From Paroedura picta (taxonomy: Eukaryota; Chordata; Lepidosauria; Squamata; Gekkonidae): a DNA stretch of 64,000 nt. The stretch covers positions 96,277,318-96,341,317 of the forward strand of contig NC_135372.1 in the NCBI RefSeq assembly GCF_049243985.1. Direction: 5' to 3'. The translations under genes and the position numbers were made by a program. This document shows, piece by piece, positions 43,243 through 61,040 of the stretch (position 1 is its first letter; every line of letters begins with the position of its first letter). Under the pieces are notes generated by a model. It worked only from the letters and a program-made list of their open reading frames with translations. It did no database searches and had not been told where the DNA came from.

Positions 43243-43611
43243 CAGTGGTCCCCAACCTTTTTATTACCGGGGACCGGTCAACAATTGACAATTTTATTGA
43301 GGGGGGGGTAGTCTTTTGCCAAGGGACGTCGCCACCGCCACCTGAGCCCCTGCTCCACTTGCTTTCCCGCTGGCGCCCCTGACTTCCCGCCACCTGCTGG
43401 GGAGCGCTGTCAGCAGCAGCTGCGCAGTGCCACACCGAGGGGGAGCCCCCGGCATGATGGCCGCCGGAGAACACCAAAGGTGAGCCGGCAACAGTGTGGC
43501 AGGGCAGCCCTGAGACAGCAGCCGGGGAGGAGGATAAGGAGGAGCTGCGGCCCGGTACCGAATGATCCACAGACCAGTACCGATCCCCGGACCAGGGGCT
43601 GGGGACCACTG
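43243..43611. mobile_element. hAT-type miniature element with perfect 8-bp target duplication, copy 2
   Basis: The ends are cagtggtccccaacctttt and 'ggctggggaccactg'. The target duplication cattagat is at 43235-43242 and 43612-43619. The interior is GC-rich (gccaccgccacctgag). The subterminal ggggaccggt/accggtcc-like motifs match the family at 13376 and 45600. Confidence 0.85.
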
Positions 43612-43734
43612 CATTAGATAACTCTCAAAAATGGCAGGCTAGGCCCCTTGTTGCAGTTTTATGTCCAGTAAGAGTCACTTGAATCAGGCTCACTGTTAAT
43701 GCACGAAGCATGCACAATGATCATACTGATAAAA

Positions 43735-44400
43735 TCATAGAATCATAGAATAATAGAGTTGGAAGGGACCTCATGGGTCATCTAGTCCAACCCCCTGCAC
43801 TATGCAGGACACTCACAACCCTATCGCTCATCCACTGTAACCTGCCTCCAGCCTCTCCGTCAGACGACTATCCAGCCTCTGTTTTAAAATTTCCAAAGAT
43901 GGAAAACCTACCACCTTACAAGGAAGCCTGTTCTACTGAGAAACCGCTCTAACTGTCAGGAACTTCTTCCTGATATTTAGACGGAATTTCTTTTGAATTA
44001 ATTTCATCCCATTGGTTCTGGCCTGTCCCTCTGGAGCAAGAGAGAATAACTCTGCTCCATCCTCTTTATGGCAGACTTTTAAATACTTGACAATGGCTAT
44101 CAGATCCGCTCTCAGTCATCTCCTCTCCAGGCTAAACAGACCAAGCTCCCCCAACCTTTCCTCATACGTCTTGGTCCCCAAACCCCTCACCATCTTTGAG
44201 GTCCTACTCTGGACACGCTCCAGTTTGTCTACATCCCTCTTCAACTGGGGTGCCCAAAACTGAATTCAAGTGAGGCCGAACCAGAGCAGAGTAATGCGGT
44301 ACCATCACCTCCTGTTATCTGGACACGATACTCTGTTGGATACAGCCCAAAATCCTATTTGCCTTTTAAGCCACTGAGTCACACTCGGTGTATGCGCATG
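43735..44400 (-). mobile_element. CR1 LINE 3' end
   Basis: The - strand carries the CR1 C-terminal coding region and 3'UTR. The + strand reads atcatagaatcatagaataa at the terminus, then 'agttggaagggacctcatgg', 'cctctccaggctaaacagac' and 'atacagcccaaaatcctatt'. It is degenerate. Confidence 0.85.
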
Positions 44401-45591
44401 ATGTTTCTTAGTTAACAGAATCTCCAAACACTTGGTTTCCACTCAATTTGCCTTGATCACAGTCCTGATATGACAAGTACTGGAAAGCTGCACGCATCTA
44501 TGGGATTGCAATGGATTCATACAGAAGTTCTCAGACTTCTAGAAACTGTCCTCCCCTCTATTTTCAAGGGCATATTTCTTGGACTCCAGGTAAGGAGAAA
44601 CCTAATGGTTGGATTTGACCATAAGGTTTCTTAAGGTATTTTTGGTAACATTTAACAAAATCTCTCCCTCACCATCCCTTTGCTGTCAGAGGGCCACCAA
44701 AGCAGCTAACAAAACCCACAAAATACCTTGAACCATATAGAGGAACAGAATGAAATTTAGTACACATCCAGGCAGAGAGGCCTTGGCAAGAGACACCACA
44801 CCTGGCAAACAAAAGCAAAACAGGAACTGCGCTAATCAATCTGCTGGTCATTGCCCTCTATGTCACCAGAAAAACTCACCAACAAAGAAGAAATTCACCT
44901 TTTGCTTCTCAGCACTGCTATTCTTGCTATACTTCCTCAAATTCATTGAGGGTTGAATGGAGGCATTTACTTATGTTGGGAAGGGCACAAATTGTAACAA
45001 CTGAGATGGTGCAGAAAAAGGACAATTGGAACATCATGGAGGAAGCAGCCCCAGGTCAGCAGTTATTAATTAAACTCAGTCAATAGAGAGTGTAGTAGAA
45101 TCAGGCACCACATGCATAGACTGTGATCAGACTGAGGGCAGCATGCTCAAGTTTTCTAGCTGTCTTCTGCATTGATTACAGGAGTGGCCTTGGCTTCCTC
45201 TTCCACAGCTCAATTGGGCTTTGAGAGTGCACATAAGAGTTGTCAGGAGTAGAGTAGAGGAAACAGATCAGCAAGCACTCACTGAGGCCCATCCTACACA
45301 CATTGGATAATGCACTTTTGCAGCTGTATTTTCTAAACTGGTTAAAGGAGGAAGACAAGGGCTTGAGTTCCATGCAGTTCCAAATTCTCCCCCAAATACT
45401 GCTCCTGGGATAAAGTGGACCCCTAGGAATCAGCAGCAGCGGGGAGGAGGCAAGAAAGTAATGTTCCACTAAAATCCTTGTAATCAGCCTCCCCTAGTCA
45501 CTGGATCAAGCATGGCTGAGTGCAACACAAGTTGCATGGAAAGGGAGGGGGGTGTTTGGATCCCATGGGCCAAGGAAATCGACCCTGGTTT
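44401..45591. other. Intergenic or SMIM29 intron, no gene seen
   Basis: No repeat or exon recognised. A - strand frame ending ELWKRKPRPLL near 45176 has no support as an exon. Confidence 0.4.
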
Positions 45592-45599
45592 ATCTAGAC

Positions 45600-45841
45600 C
45601 AGTGGTCCCCAACCACTGGGCCGCGGCTCCCTCTCCCCGCCCCCCTCCCACAGTAAGAAACTTCCCAGGCCACAAGCAAAGCAGCCGCCAAAGCGGCCAA
45701 TTAGCTTGTGGCCTGGCAATCTTCTTTTTGTGGGAGGGGGGGAGAGGGAAGCAGGGCCGCAGGCGCAAACGCGCACGCGCGGCTGACGGATCACCATCCC
45801 CCCGCACCGGTCCGCAGCCTTAGAAAGGTTGTGGACCACTG
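45600..45841. mobile_element. GC-rich hAT-type miniature element with perfect 8-bp target duplication, copy 3
   Basis: It starts cagtggtccccaacc and ends ggttgtggaccactg, with target duplication atctagac at 45592-45599 and 45842-45849. It has the same ccgcggctccctctccccgc interior as 13376-13762 but lacks the minisatellite. Confidence 0.88.
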
Positions 45842-45849
45842 ATCTAGAC

Positions 45850-46760
45850 AACAGGGCTCCCCAGAGAGTCTGGGGTCCGTGGCCTCTCCCCTCCTGCCTT
45901 AATGGACACAGCTCTAAATACTGGGAAGTAGGCAGGCTCACTGGGCTTTCTATCGCTCTTGGCTGCTGGCGTTTTCCCAATGATTGGCTTGCAGCTCAAG
46001 GACTCTTGGGACTTTCTCAGTAGCGGTTTATTGTATGGAGCACTTATACTATGAACCCTGAAGTTCTATGGGCCTTGTGTACTGTTTTCCCAACAAAGCC
46101 CCTGAATTGGGTGACAGGCACAACCACATGTACTTATGGCACTGAAAGGACTCAGATGCAGCAGCATGCTCTGCCCCACCAGCTTTGACTCCGGTGAGGT
46201 GCCTGGTCAAGCTGCAGAGGAGGGAAGTGACTGCCAGAGAAGGTGCAGGCTAGTCGGATGGCCAGATCTGGGGTGGGGTGAGTGTGAGAGACTGATACAG
46301 TGGTTTGGGACTGCTTCGGGTTTTGCTGTCCCCCTTGCACAGGAGCATGCATTGGGTGATGGGGGGGGAGAATGATTGTAGGCGGGAATACCCCTGTGGG
46401 ACACTTTCCCCTTCACACACTGGGCACAGAAGCACCCTATTGATTTGATCTTATCAGCAATGCTGGGGGCTCCTAGCATGCCTCAGCATCTCCCCCCCCC
46501 CATTATACTCTTCACTGGGGCACAGGTATGACTAGGGGAGTGGGGGGAGTGAGGCGAGGGTATAACTCCCTGTAACACTTTCTCTACCTGTCTCCAATCA
46601 CAGGGGTAGCCTGGCAGCTGTAAAGGATCAATGCTGTTAAAACAGACCCCTCCTCCCCAAGAAAACCCTGGAAGGGTATTCCAGACCCCACACACCTTGA
46701 ATAGCCATAGTGCAAAACTGAAGGCAAAGCAGGGGGCTTGGTGGGCAACGTGAGCAAAGT
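45850..46760. other. Intergenic or SMIM29 intron, unassigned
   Basis: Contains G- and C-runs (46359, 46492). No exon recognised. Confidence 0.35.
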
Positions 46761-46764
46761 GCCC

Positions 46765-47520
46765 AGGGACCATCCAGTCCAACACTGTCACACAGAGGCC
46801 AAAACCCAGGTGCCATCAGGAGATATACCAGCAGGGCCAGAACTCCAGAAACTCTCCCACTGTACCCCCTTCAAGTACCAAGAATACAGAGCATCACTGC
46901 CCCATATGTAAGAACATAAGAAAAGCCATACTGGATCAGGCCAAAGGGCCATCCAGTCCAACACTTAGTTTCACATAGCGCCCAAAACCCAAGGGTCATC
47001 AGAAGGCCCCCCCAGTGGGGACAGAACTTCAGCAGCACTCCCATAATTGCTCTCCAAGCATCAGGAATACAGAGCATCCCTACCCCAGGCATAAGAACAT
47101 AAGAGAAGCCATGCTGGATCAGGCCAGTGGCCCATCCAGTCCAAACCTCTGCGTCACACATTGGCCAAAACCCAGGAACTAGCAGGAGGCCCACCAGCTT
47201 GGCCCAAACTCCAGAAACCCTTCCCCATTGATAGGCACAGGGGCTCTGGAGACCTGTGCAGTGCAACGGCCCTTGGAATTTGGCCACTGTGTGACACAGA
47301 GTGGTAGGCTAGATGGGCTGCTGGCCTGACCCAACATGGCATCTTATGTTCTTATGTCTGTGACAGTGATGCTCTTATTCTTGGTACTTGGGGGCAACAT
47401 AGGGAGAGATTCTGGAGTTCTGGCCCTGCTGGTGGACCGCTTGATGATCCCTACGATTTGGTGACTTGTGTCACACAGAGGATTGGACTGATCCAACATA
47501 GCCTCTTTCATGTTATTATG
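46765..47520. mobile_element. Cluster of CR1-type LINE 3' ends in tandem and inverted order
   Basis: The + strand shows the unit 'gccatccagtccaacac ... caaaacccaggtgccatcag' three times (near 46770, 46940 and 47120), two of them opened by taagaacataag at 46912 and 47091, i.e. - strand copies. It is then followed by oppositely oriented units ending 'ctgacccaacatggcatctt' (about 47345) and 'gatccaacatagcctctttc' (about 47510). The atgttcttatg terminus is that of a CR1-like LINE. Confidence 0.65.
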
Positions 47521-47524
47521 GTTA

Positions 47525-47932
47525 TCTGGCAACCCATCCTTAACACGCCCATGGCGCACGCGGCACCGCGGACTAAATAAAGTGCTAAGCGCTTTGTGGG
47601 AGGAGTTAGGGCGGGATTAGTCCGTGATGAGGAAGGGGCTGGCCCCTTCCTCCAGACAGACCATCGGCCAGGCCAATCGGCAGGCATGAAGCGCCTGCTG
47701 ATTGGCCCGGCCGATTCCCGCCCTTCCGACAAGGAAACAACTGCGAGCCGTCGCAGAGCGCGGCTTGCAGTTGCTTCCTTGCCGGCGGCCTGACGCATCG
47801 GGAGGCGCTTTGCGCCTCCCGATGTGTCAGGCCGCCAACCCAGGGAGCCCCCGGCAGCCGCGCTCCGCCCGACTGCCGGGGGCTCCCTAACCTAGCGCCC
47901 GCTGTATTGGTTGCAGCGGGCTTGATTACTAG
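47525..47932 (+). mobile_element. Non-autonomous Helitron, copy 3, made of chained hairpins
   Basis: It is inserted between A (47524) and T (47933). It starts TCTGGCAACCCATCC and ends with stem GCCCGCTG/CAGCGGGC (47897-47904 and 47914-47921), TTGATTA and CTAG. Internal stems are 47631-47639/47642-47650, 47671-47685/47693-47707 (1 mismatch), 47731-47750/47761-47780 (2 mismatches), 47784-47808/47812-47836 (25 bp, 1 mismatch) and 47842-47857/47873-47888 (16 bp, perfect). It has no coding capacity and is CpG-rich. Confidence 0.8.
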
Positions 47933-48299
47933 TCTGATGAATAATGCAAGTCAGGAGCAAGGCTGGCTTGTGCAGTACGCTGAAGTGAGGCAAGTAAGAA
48001 ACAGTTGTGGCTGGGCCTTAGGCTTTTGGCAGAGAAAGGACACATTCTATCCCAGAGAGGTCCAGCTCCCTCACTCAGGCTTTGGCCACAGCCTCTTAAA
48101 TCCACCTCAGGCACCTCTTCCCTGAAGAAGAGCAAACAGCAAGCCCAACCAGGGTGCAGGTATTTTTCTGTTCACAAAACAAAGGAGATCAGTTTGTACT
48201 TCTCTGAGATCTCCAAGCCTCCCCTGGATATTGACATCTCTAGCATTGTGTGAAAGTCAAATGTAGGTGAGGGTTGGGTTGGGTTGGGTGGGTCTAATA
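47933..48299. other. Unassigned, with ggttgggttgggttggg run
   Basis: A (GGTTG)n-like run lies near 48271-48290. No exon seen. Confidence 0.4.
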
Positions 48300-48505
48300 G
48301 GCACATCAATTCTGGTGACACAGGAAGAGAGGAAGTGGCTTGACAACACTACTTCCTATAATGTGGGTGTGTCTGGGTGATGGCACTTCTAGTGACATGT
48401 GATTTGTGGGGTGATTTGTGGGGACAGCTAAGATAGCTTCTGGGGATCCTCAAAGCCTGAAGAATATTTCAGGAAGTCCTTCTCGGTCAAAAGGTTGAAA
48501 AACAC
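48300..48505 (+). mobile_element. hAT-like element end (ggttgaaaaacactg family)
   Basis: 'gcctgaagaatatttcagga' then gtcaaaaggttgaaaaacactg matches, in reverse, the left end of the middle element in the nest at 17468 and the block at 61228. Only the right part is clear. Confidence 0.5.
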
Positions 48506-48518
48506 TGTGCTAGCAAAT

Positions 48519-48852
48519 GGCCCATTATGCACGGCCGCCGAAACGGCGATTTCGGGTCACATGGAAAACGCGGAGGGGGAAGACGCGACGCATACCGGTT
48601 ATGTACGGGGCGGGGCGCGACGGCGACAAAACCCAGAGTAACCGATTATGCACGCGGTGATCCGGGCGCCGCTTCTGGTTGCGCCCCGGTCACCCGGAAG
48701 CTGCGCTTTCTTCCGCGTTTCACTGACGCGGCTTTTTCGGCGGCATGCACCGAAGCTGCGGCCGGTTGCAGCCGGCTCCGTGCGTTATCGGTGATTTTAG
48801 TCGCCGCCATTCCACCCCGAATGTGCGCTAAAACCCCTGTGCATAATGGGTC
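48519..48852. mobile_element. CpG-rich miniature inverted-repeat element
   Basis: The termini ggcccattatgcacgg (48519-48534) and its inverted partner ctgtgcataatgggtc (48837-48852) flank an interior with very many CpGs (gacgcgacgcataccggtta). The phrase ccgattatgcacgcggtg recurs inside. No transposase and no clear target duplication, so the superfamily is open. It mimics a CpG island but has the structure of a transposon. Confidence 0.65.
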
Positions 48853-56403
<7,551 letters not shown>

Positions 56404-56480
56404 CTGCGCCCCCAGTAGCTCACGCCCCTCCACCAGGAAGAACCAAGAGACGCGTGACTGACAGCTGAATAACAGCAGGG
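56404..56480 (-). other. SMIM29: SMIM29 5'UTR exon 1 (predicted)
   Basis: The - strand donor GCGCAG|GTGAGT (exon end 56404) is a perfect consensus inside a CpG-rich block. Upstream lie GC boxes and a CCAAT element. The start is placed near 56480 by promoter layout only. Confidence 0.55.
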
Positions 56481-56565
56481 CGGAACCTCCAACCAATCCT
56501 AGACCAGCGGGGCGGAGCCAACTGCGGGCAATGGGCGGCGGGATCAAGGGGATTTGGCAGCGCCA

Positions 56566-56580
56566 GTCAGTAGAGGGCGG
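56566..56580 (+). promoter_or_regulatory. CTCF-like motif near the SMIM29 promoter
   Basis: The sequence gtcagtagagggcgg fits the CTCF core CCASYAGRKGGCRS at all but one position. It lies about 90-160 bp upstream of the predicted SMIM29 start. Confidence 0.4.
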
Positions 56581-56784
56581 TCGACTGCCAGCCAAGAAGG
56601 AAGCGTTGCCGGGTTCTTCTTGACTGCTTTGGAGCAGTCCGGTCTACTGGCTGGAGATTAAATTCACAATTTTCCTGGGACATTTTCCTAGAAGTTCCCT
56701 TAATACAATGAACTAAAGACTAAAGTCTCAAAGAGCCACGTATGGTTAATTTATGAGTAAATTAAGTCTTTTAATGGGGTTTTA

Positions 56785-56835
56785 AGACACTGTAACCCGC
56801 CACGAGCCATTTGGGAGTGATGGGAAATAAATCAA

Positions 56836-56890
<55 letters not shown>

Positions 56891-56892
56891 TG
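56785..56892 (+). mobile_element. L2 3' tail fragment with (AAT)n microsatellite
   Basis: 'actgtaacccgccacgagcc' then 'gtgatgggaaataaatcaaa' is an L2-like terminus followed by about 18 AAT units (56836-56890), which probably grew from the LINE tail. Confidence 0.65.
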
Positions 56893-57739
56893 TGGAGGGT
56901 TAATACAAGACTAAGAGCCATTGAGATAAAATAGGCTGGAAAAGTTTGAATTAAAATACTGATGTGTAGCTTTGAAATATCAGAGTTTTCAAACTTATTG
57001 CCATAATTATGTAGGCCAGGTCTATCAGGCTAATTAACCCACACACAGACAGGGGGGTGGGGGGAGAACACTATTATTGAATGAATTTGCTTTTTACTCC
57101 TGTTCTATAACTGGCAAGTGTAGTTGAGACACAGGAAGCCAGCACTTTAAGCACCAGCCGAGTTGTACAAGGGAATTATTCTTATTTTTGAAATCACTTA
57201 TGCATTGTAAAGGACAAGAAGGTTGAAAAATATAATTATAAATCAACTATCTTGCATAGTCAACAGCCATCAGTTCAGAAAGGTGATAAATGTGCACTTA
57301 AATCTGTATCTGCTCAAGCATAAGCCTATATTTCTTGTTTTTCAGACATGCATAAGTACACTGAAAATGCTTTTTTGCTTTTCATACAGCACACCAGCAA
57401 CAGGAGAGCAGCTGAACAGCACCTTAAATGGCATGTGTGTTTGAACTCAACCATCAGATATACCAAACAGCAGAGAAAGCAAAGATGATACTACAGCTCA
57501 GATTTACCATGGGTTTTCACCCTGGGCAATCTATGATTTACAAAAGTCTATAGATCTGCCATGCATTACCACCACTTGACTGGAGGCAGCTGAAAATGTC
57601 ATCTAATTAACCACGGTTGGATATGTAGCGCTTCATCAACTTGTTATCTTCTCAGAATCTTGTTCTTTCTGCATATCCCTCAGACAAACAGTGGCTGATG
57701 CTAATTGGATGTATCTTATATTGGGTACCACAGGCAGGT
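56893..57739. other. Intergenic, no gene seen
   Basis: No NUDT3 exon or other domain recognised. A G-run lies at 57052. Confidence 0.4.
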
Positions 57740-58020
57740 TAGGGCTTCTGTTTGCTTACCAGCAGATGACCTAACTGAGCAAGTGTAGATGGTCTATGGT
57801 CTAATGCTGAAGAGCCTAGTCTGATTGTTTTGGGAGTTTTAGCATCTATGTCTGAGCTTGTGAAGGTGGTCTCAGTTGTGATGTTGAGGACTCTTAGGCT
57901 GGTTATCTTTGGGAATTTAAACACCCATGTCAAGACTACCTTGTTGGGAATGGATCAAAATTTCATGGTCACCACAACAATCATAGAGCTGCCTTAGGTA
58001 CTATCAGGCTTCACACAGTC
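57740..58020 (+). mobile_element. L2 LINE endonuclease-domain remnant
   Basis: One frame reads SLIVLGVLASMSELVKVVS and RLVIFGNLNTHVKTTLLG, matching the L2 endonuclease segment around LLVLGDFNIHVD. The catalytic Asp of GDFN is replaced by Asn (GNLN). Probably the 5' part of the copy continued at 58750. Confidence 0.55.
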
Positions 58021-58749
58021 TGCAGGGCTGAATCTGCATAGTGCTTTTATTCCAGTCCCAGGTCAATTCAGTTCCTGCCATCTACACTGAATGCGATTTT
58101 CATTTTGATTTTAGGCAGTTTAAATTCTCCCTCTGCAACAAGCAGGATTGATCCAGAGTAACCCTACCTTTTCCTTGCAATATCCTGGAGTGGATATAAC
58201 CCTCAATATTTGAAAAATCGGCATGATTGAAGGTGCAGCTCTCTGCTTGTCCCGAACTAACTAGCTACCTGGAGCCTCCAACACTGTAGAAAAGCCCTGA
58301 TTGGCCAGGGCAGCAGTTCAAAGGCTTCCTTGTTCCTAAGCTGCAAGGTTTCTCTTAAAGGGGAAGTGCTAAGTTCTCTCAGCAGAGGCTCCAGAAACAC
58401 TAACTTCTCTCGGCAGAGATTTGCCTCTTGTTTTTTCCCCCTCCTCTGCTGTCTCCAAACCTCTCCCCCACCTTCAAGAAAAGAAAGGCTCCTGGTGTGC
58501 TTGGCTTCCCCCCCCTTCTGATCTGAGTTTCCCTAATCACATGCATTTCTGTTTCAATGGGGGGAGGGGAATAGAGGGAGACCCAAGTTCAAATCGATCT
58601 GAATTCAGCAGGATCAGCCCAGGTCACCCTCTTGAACTGGTGTTTTGGCCTAGGCGATCTGAAGGTGGGCATATTGAAGACAGACCCCTTATCATGGACA
58701 GATCTCTACTTGCTGGGATTTCAATTTACAGGGATACCAAGACTCTATA
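58021..58749. other. Intergenic, unassigned (possibly within the old L2)
   Basis: Lies between two L2 segments in the same orientation but shows no readable LINE motif. Confidence 0.3.
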
Positions 58750-59690
58750 GGGATGGGAGAAATCAATTAAAATGATCACTTCGACCCTGCTAGCCTGATG
58801 GATCCAATAGGTTTTCAGATGGCATATGGGGATTTTCCTGCTGATGGGGTCAGTGTTCATCAATACCCTGGTTAATTTTTGGAATGGGGAAATAACCTGG
58901 ACAACTGACAAGATTACGCGTAGCTGACCTCTCTCTTGGCTGGGGATGATGCAAGACACATGAGAGATAGACAGAGCAATGGTGGAGAAAGAATCTGACA
59001 AGGCATGGGCTAGAGCTTATTTGAAAGTCTACTCCATAAAAGCAATGGCAGCAAATAAGCAACATTTTTCTTCCAACATTGCATCCACACCATTGCATCC
59101 ACCTGCAGAATTCTCCCAAGTGGACAGAGGTCAATAGGAGGTAAAGGTAAAGGTATCCCCTGTGCAAGCACCGGGTCATGCACCGGAGGGTGACGCCCTC
59201 CAGCGTTTTCATGGCAGACTCAATACGGGGTGGTTTGCCAGTGCCGTCCCCAGTCATTACCGTTTACCCCCCAGCAAGCTGGGTACTCATTTTACCGACC
59301 TCGGAAGGATGGAAGGCTGAGTCAACCTTGAGCCAGCTGCTGGGATTGAACTCCCAGCCTCATGGTCAGAGCTTTCAGACTGCATATCTGCTGCCTTACC
59401 ACTCTGTGCCACAAGAGGCTCTTCAACAGGAGGTAGTGCTTTGCAACCCAATGTTCTATCATGTTCCCCATGCTTTTCAACATCTATGCAAATCGCCTGG
59501 GATAGATCAACCATAGATTTAGTTTGAGGTGCCACCAATATGTAAGCGACACTCAGCTACCAGCAGATCCCAGTGTGCCTGTGGACAGGTACCTGGAGGC
59601 AGTTTTGGAATGGGGCTAACAAGCTGAAACTTAATCATGACAAAATGTAGGTGCCATTGGTGGGGAGAGAGGTTGACCCACAAATTTCAC
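58750..59690 (+). mobile_element. Degenerate L2 reverse-transcriptase segment, interrupted by a SINE
   Basis: 59470-59690 reads LFNIYxNRLG-like, then CHQYVSDTQL, a decayed YADDTQL catalytic box, then VPVDRYLEAVLEWG, in L2 order. 58750-59130 precedes it without a clear motif. A family A SINE (59144-59422) splits the copy. Confidence 0.5.
59144..59422 (-). mobile_element. tRNA-derived SINE (family A), reversed, inside an L2
   Basis: The - strand shows the gagcctcttgtggcacagag head at 59422 and the tail taccttta at 59144. Target duplication tcaataggaggta (59131-59143) against tcaacaggaggta (59423-59435), 12 of 13 identical. It is inserted into the older L2. Confidence 0.85.
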
Positions 59691-59957
59691 AAATAGGCCA
59701 GAAGCAGTTAACAGCAGTAGATTAAAACAATTTATAAAACATTTAAGACATCATAAACAACTAAGACAAAAGAACTGGAAATTTAAAAGAGAGGCATGTC
59801 AGCATTATTTCATTTTGAGACCAGCCCTGAGTTTCGGAAGAAAAGGTAGTCTATAAACAAACAAATAGGACACAAAAATTTCAGGATTAAATTCCTGGGA
59901 ATTAATTTTCCACCCTCTCCCAGGTGCCTGCAGACTGCTTGGGAAGTAGCTACATGA
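59691..59957. other. Intergenic, no feature seen
   Basis: AT-rich, no exon or repeat recognised. Confidence 0.35.
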
Positions 59958-60086
59958 TCAGAACAGTTTTATCAGTGCTGTGGCAAGCCCAAGGTCCCAG
60001 CCGGCCGCACATGGGGGAGTGCAGAATCAAACCTGGCATGCCAGATTAGAAGTCTGCACTCCTAACCACGACACCAAACTGGCTCT
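59958..60086 (-). mobile_element. Sauria-type tRNA SINE (family B), 5' half
   Basis: The - strand gagccagtttggtgtcgtgg head and B-box-like segment are present. The 3' half is missing (break within ctgttctgatca). Confidence 0.75.
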
Positions 60087-60109
60087 TGACAGTAAGGGGA
60101 AAGGCTTCA

Positions 60110-60480
60110 GTCCTGTGCTAGTTGCTAGGGGGCACCTCATGGGGAGCATGCGGGGGTGGGGGTACGAGGCGGATTCAGGCCACGACGGGAGCCTCCTGAT
60201 GAATACACTTCCCGCATCTTCTCTCCCATGAAGAAGAGAACGCAGAAGCTGCTTGGCGCGTTCAACAACGCAGGGACGTCGCAGGGAGCGAGTCTGAATG
60301 AATGGGGAGGCAGCTGCGCACATGCCCTGATGACGTCAGCACCGGACTATTCCCAGAAAGCCGGCAAGGAGGGGAGCCGGGCCCGAGGGAAGACTTCGGC
60401 TTTCCAGGAAGGAGCGCGGATCGGAAGGGCGGGGGCTGTAGGCGCCTCTTCAAGGAGTGCAAACATAAGGGGGCAATGTA
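60110..60480. promoter_or_regulatory. CpG-rich block with perfect CRE, gene not identified
   Basis: Dense CpGs (gcagggacgtcgcagggagcg, gagcgcggatcggaagggcg), a palindromic CRE TGACGTCA at 60331-60338 and an attggcgggag element at 60550. It has no inverted ends or Helitron terminus, so it is not one of the GC-rich transposons of this window. It could be the promoter of an unassigned transcript; a 121-codon + strand frame across it has no recognised domain. Confidence 0.45.
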
Positions 60481-60789
60481 CAAAGGCAGCAGGGATCGGC
60501 AGGCTCTCACAAAATAAATAAGAGTTACTTTCAAATGAGCTAGGCTCTCATTGGCGGGAGCTCAAAAATACTCGACTTTTAAAGGGTTTCAAACAGCACC
60601 ATTTCACTTATACAAGTCAGAAAATTTTAGAAAAGCCACAGTTGGAAACAGGCAAAGACTTGACGGAGGCATCTCATTTACCTCTCCTCCCTCTTCGGCG
60701 AGCCCCCATAACATGCCCTCTTTTCCTGCTTTGTTTCCCTAGGATTCCTGCTTTGTTTCTCTAGGACTGATCTACAAGCAACAGATATA
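60481..60789. other. Intergenic, no gene seen
   Basis: Short direct repeat around 60723-60765: 'cctgctttgtttccctagga' then ttcctgctttgtttctctag. No exon recognised. Confidence 0.4.
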
Positions 60790-60934
60790 TGCTCACCTGG
60801 GGGGGTGGGGGGGCTTTGGCATTATGCCCCATTGAAGTCCCTCTCTTCCCCAAGCCCTGCCCTCCTCTGATTCCATTCCCTAAAATCGCCAGATATTTCC
60901 CAATCCAGAGCTGATAACCCTATTTGGAGGGTCA
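60790..60934 (-). mobile_element. Miniature repeat with gttgccaac-type ends, copy 4 (partial)
   Basis: The - strand reads tagggttatcagctctggat at the head, then 'gggaaatatctggcgatttt' and a body with gccaaagccc. A reversed, truncated member of the family at 926 and 2281. Confidence 0.5.
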
Positions 60935-61040
60935 AGTCTATGGCATTATATCGCTCTGAGATCCCACCTGTCCTCAAACACCACCTGCCCCCAGCACCCC
61001 CCCCCAAATTCCCATCTTCAGATATGCTTATCATCTACTT

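Noticed and set aside
45176-45469. - strand frame ending ELWKRKPRPLL as a SMIM29 tail
   Set aside because: Only a weak basic-Pro-Leu-Leu likeness, with no suitable in-phase acceptor before a conserved start.
57363-57444. + strand frame SYSTPATGEQLNSTLNGMCV after a cttttcatacag acceptor
   Set aside because: No family recognised and no partner exons on that strand.
60156-60521. 121-aa open frame across the CpG-rich block
   Set aside because: No recognised domain, and GC-rich DNA often has long open frames. Kept only as a possible promoter region.
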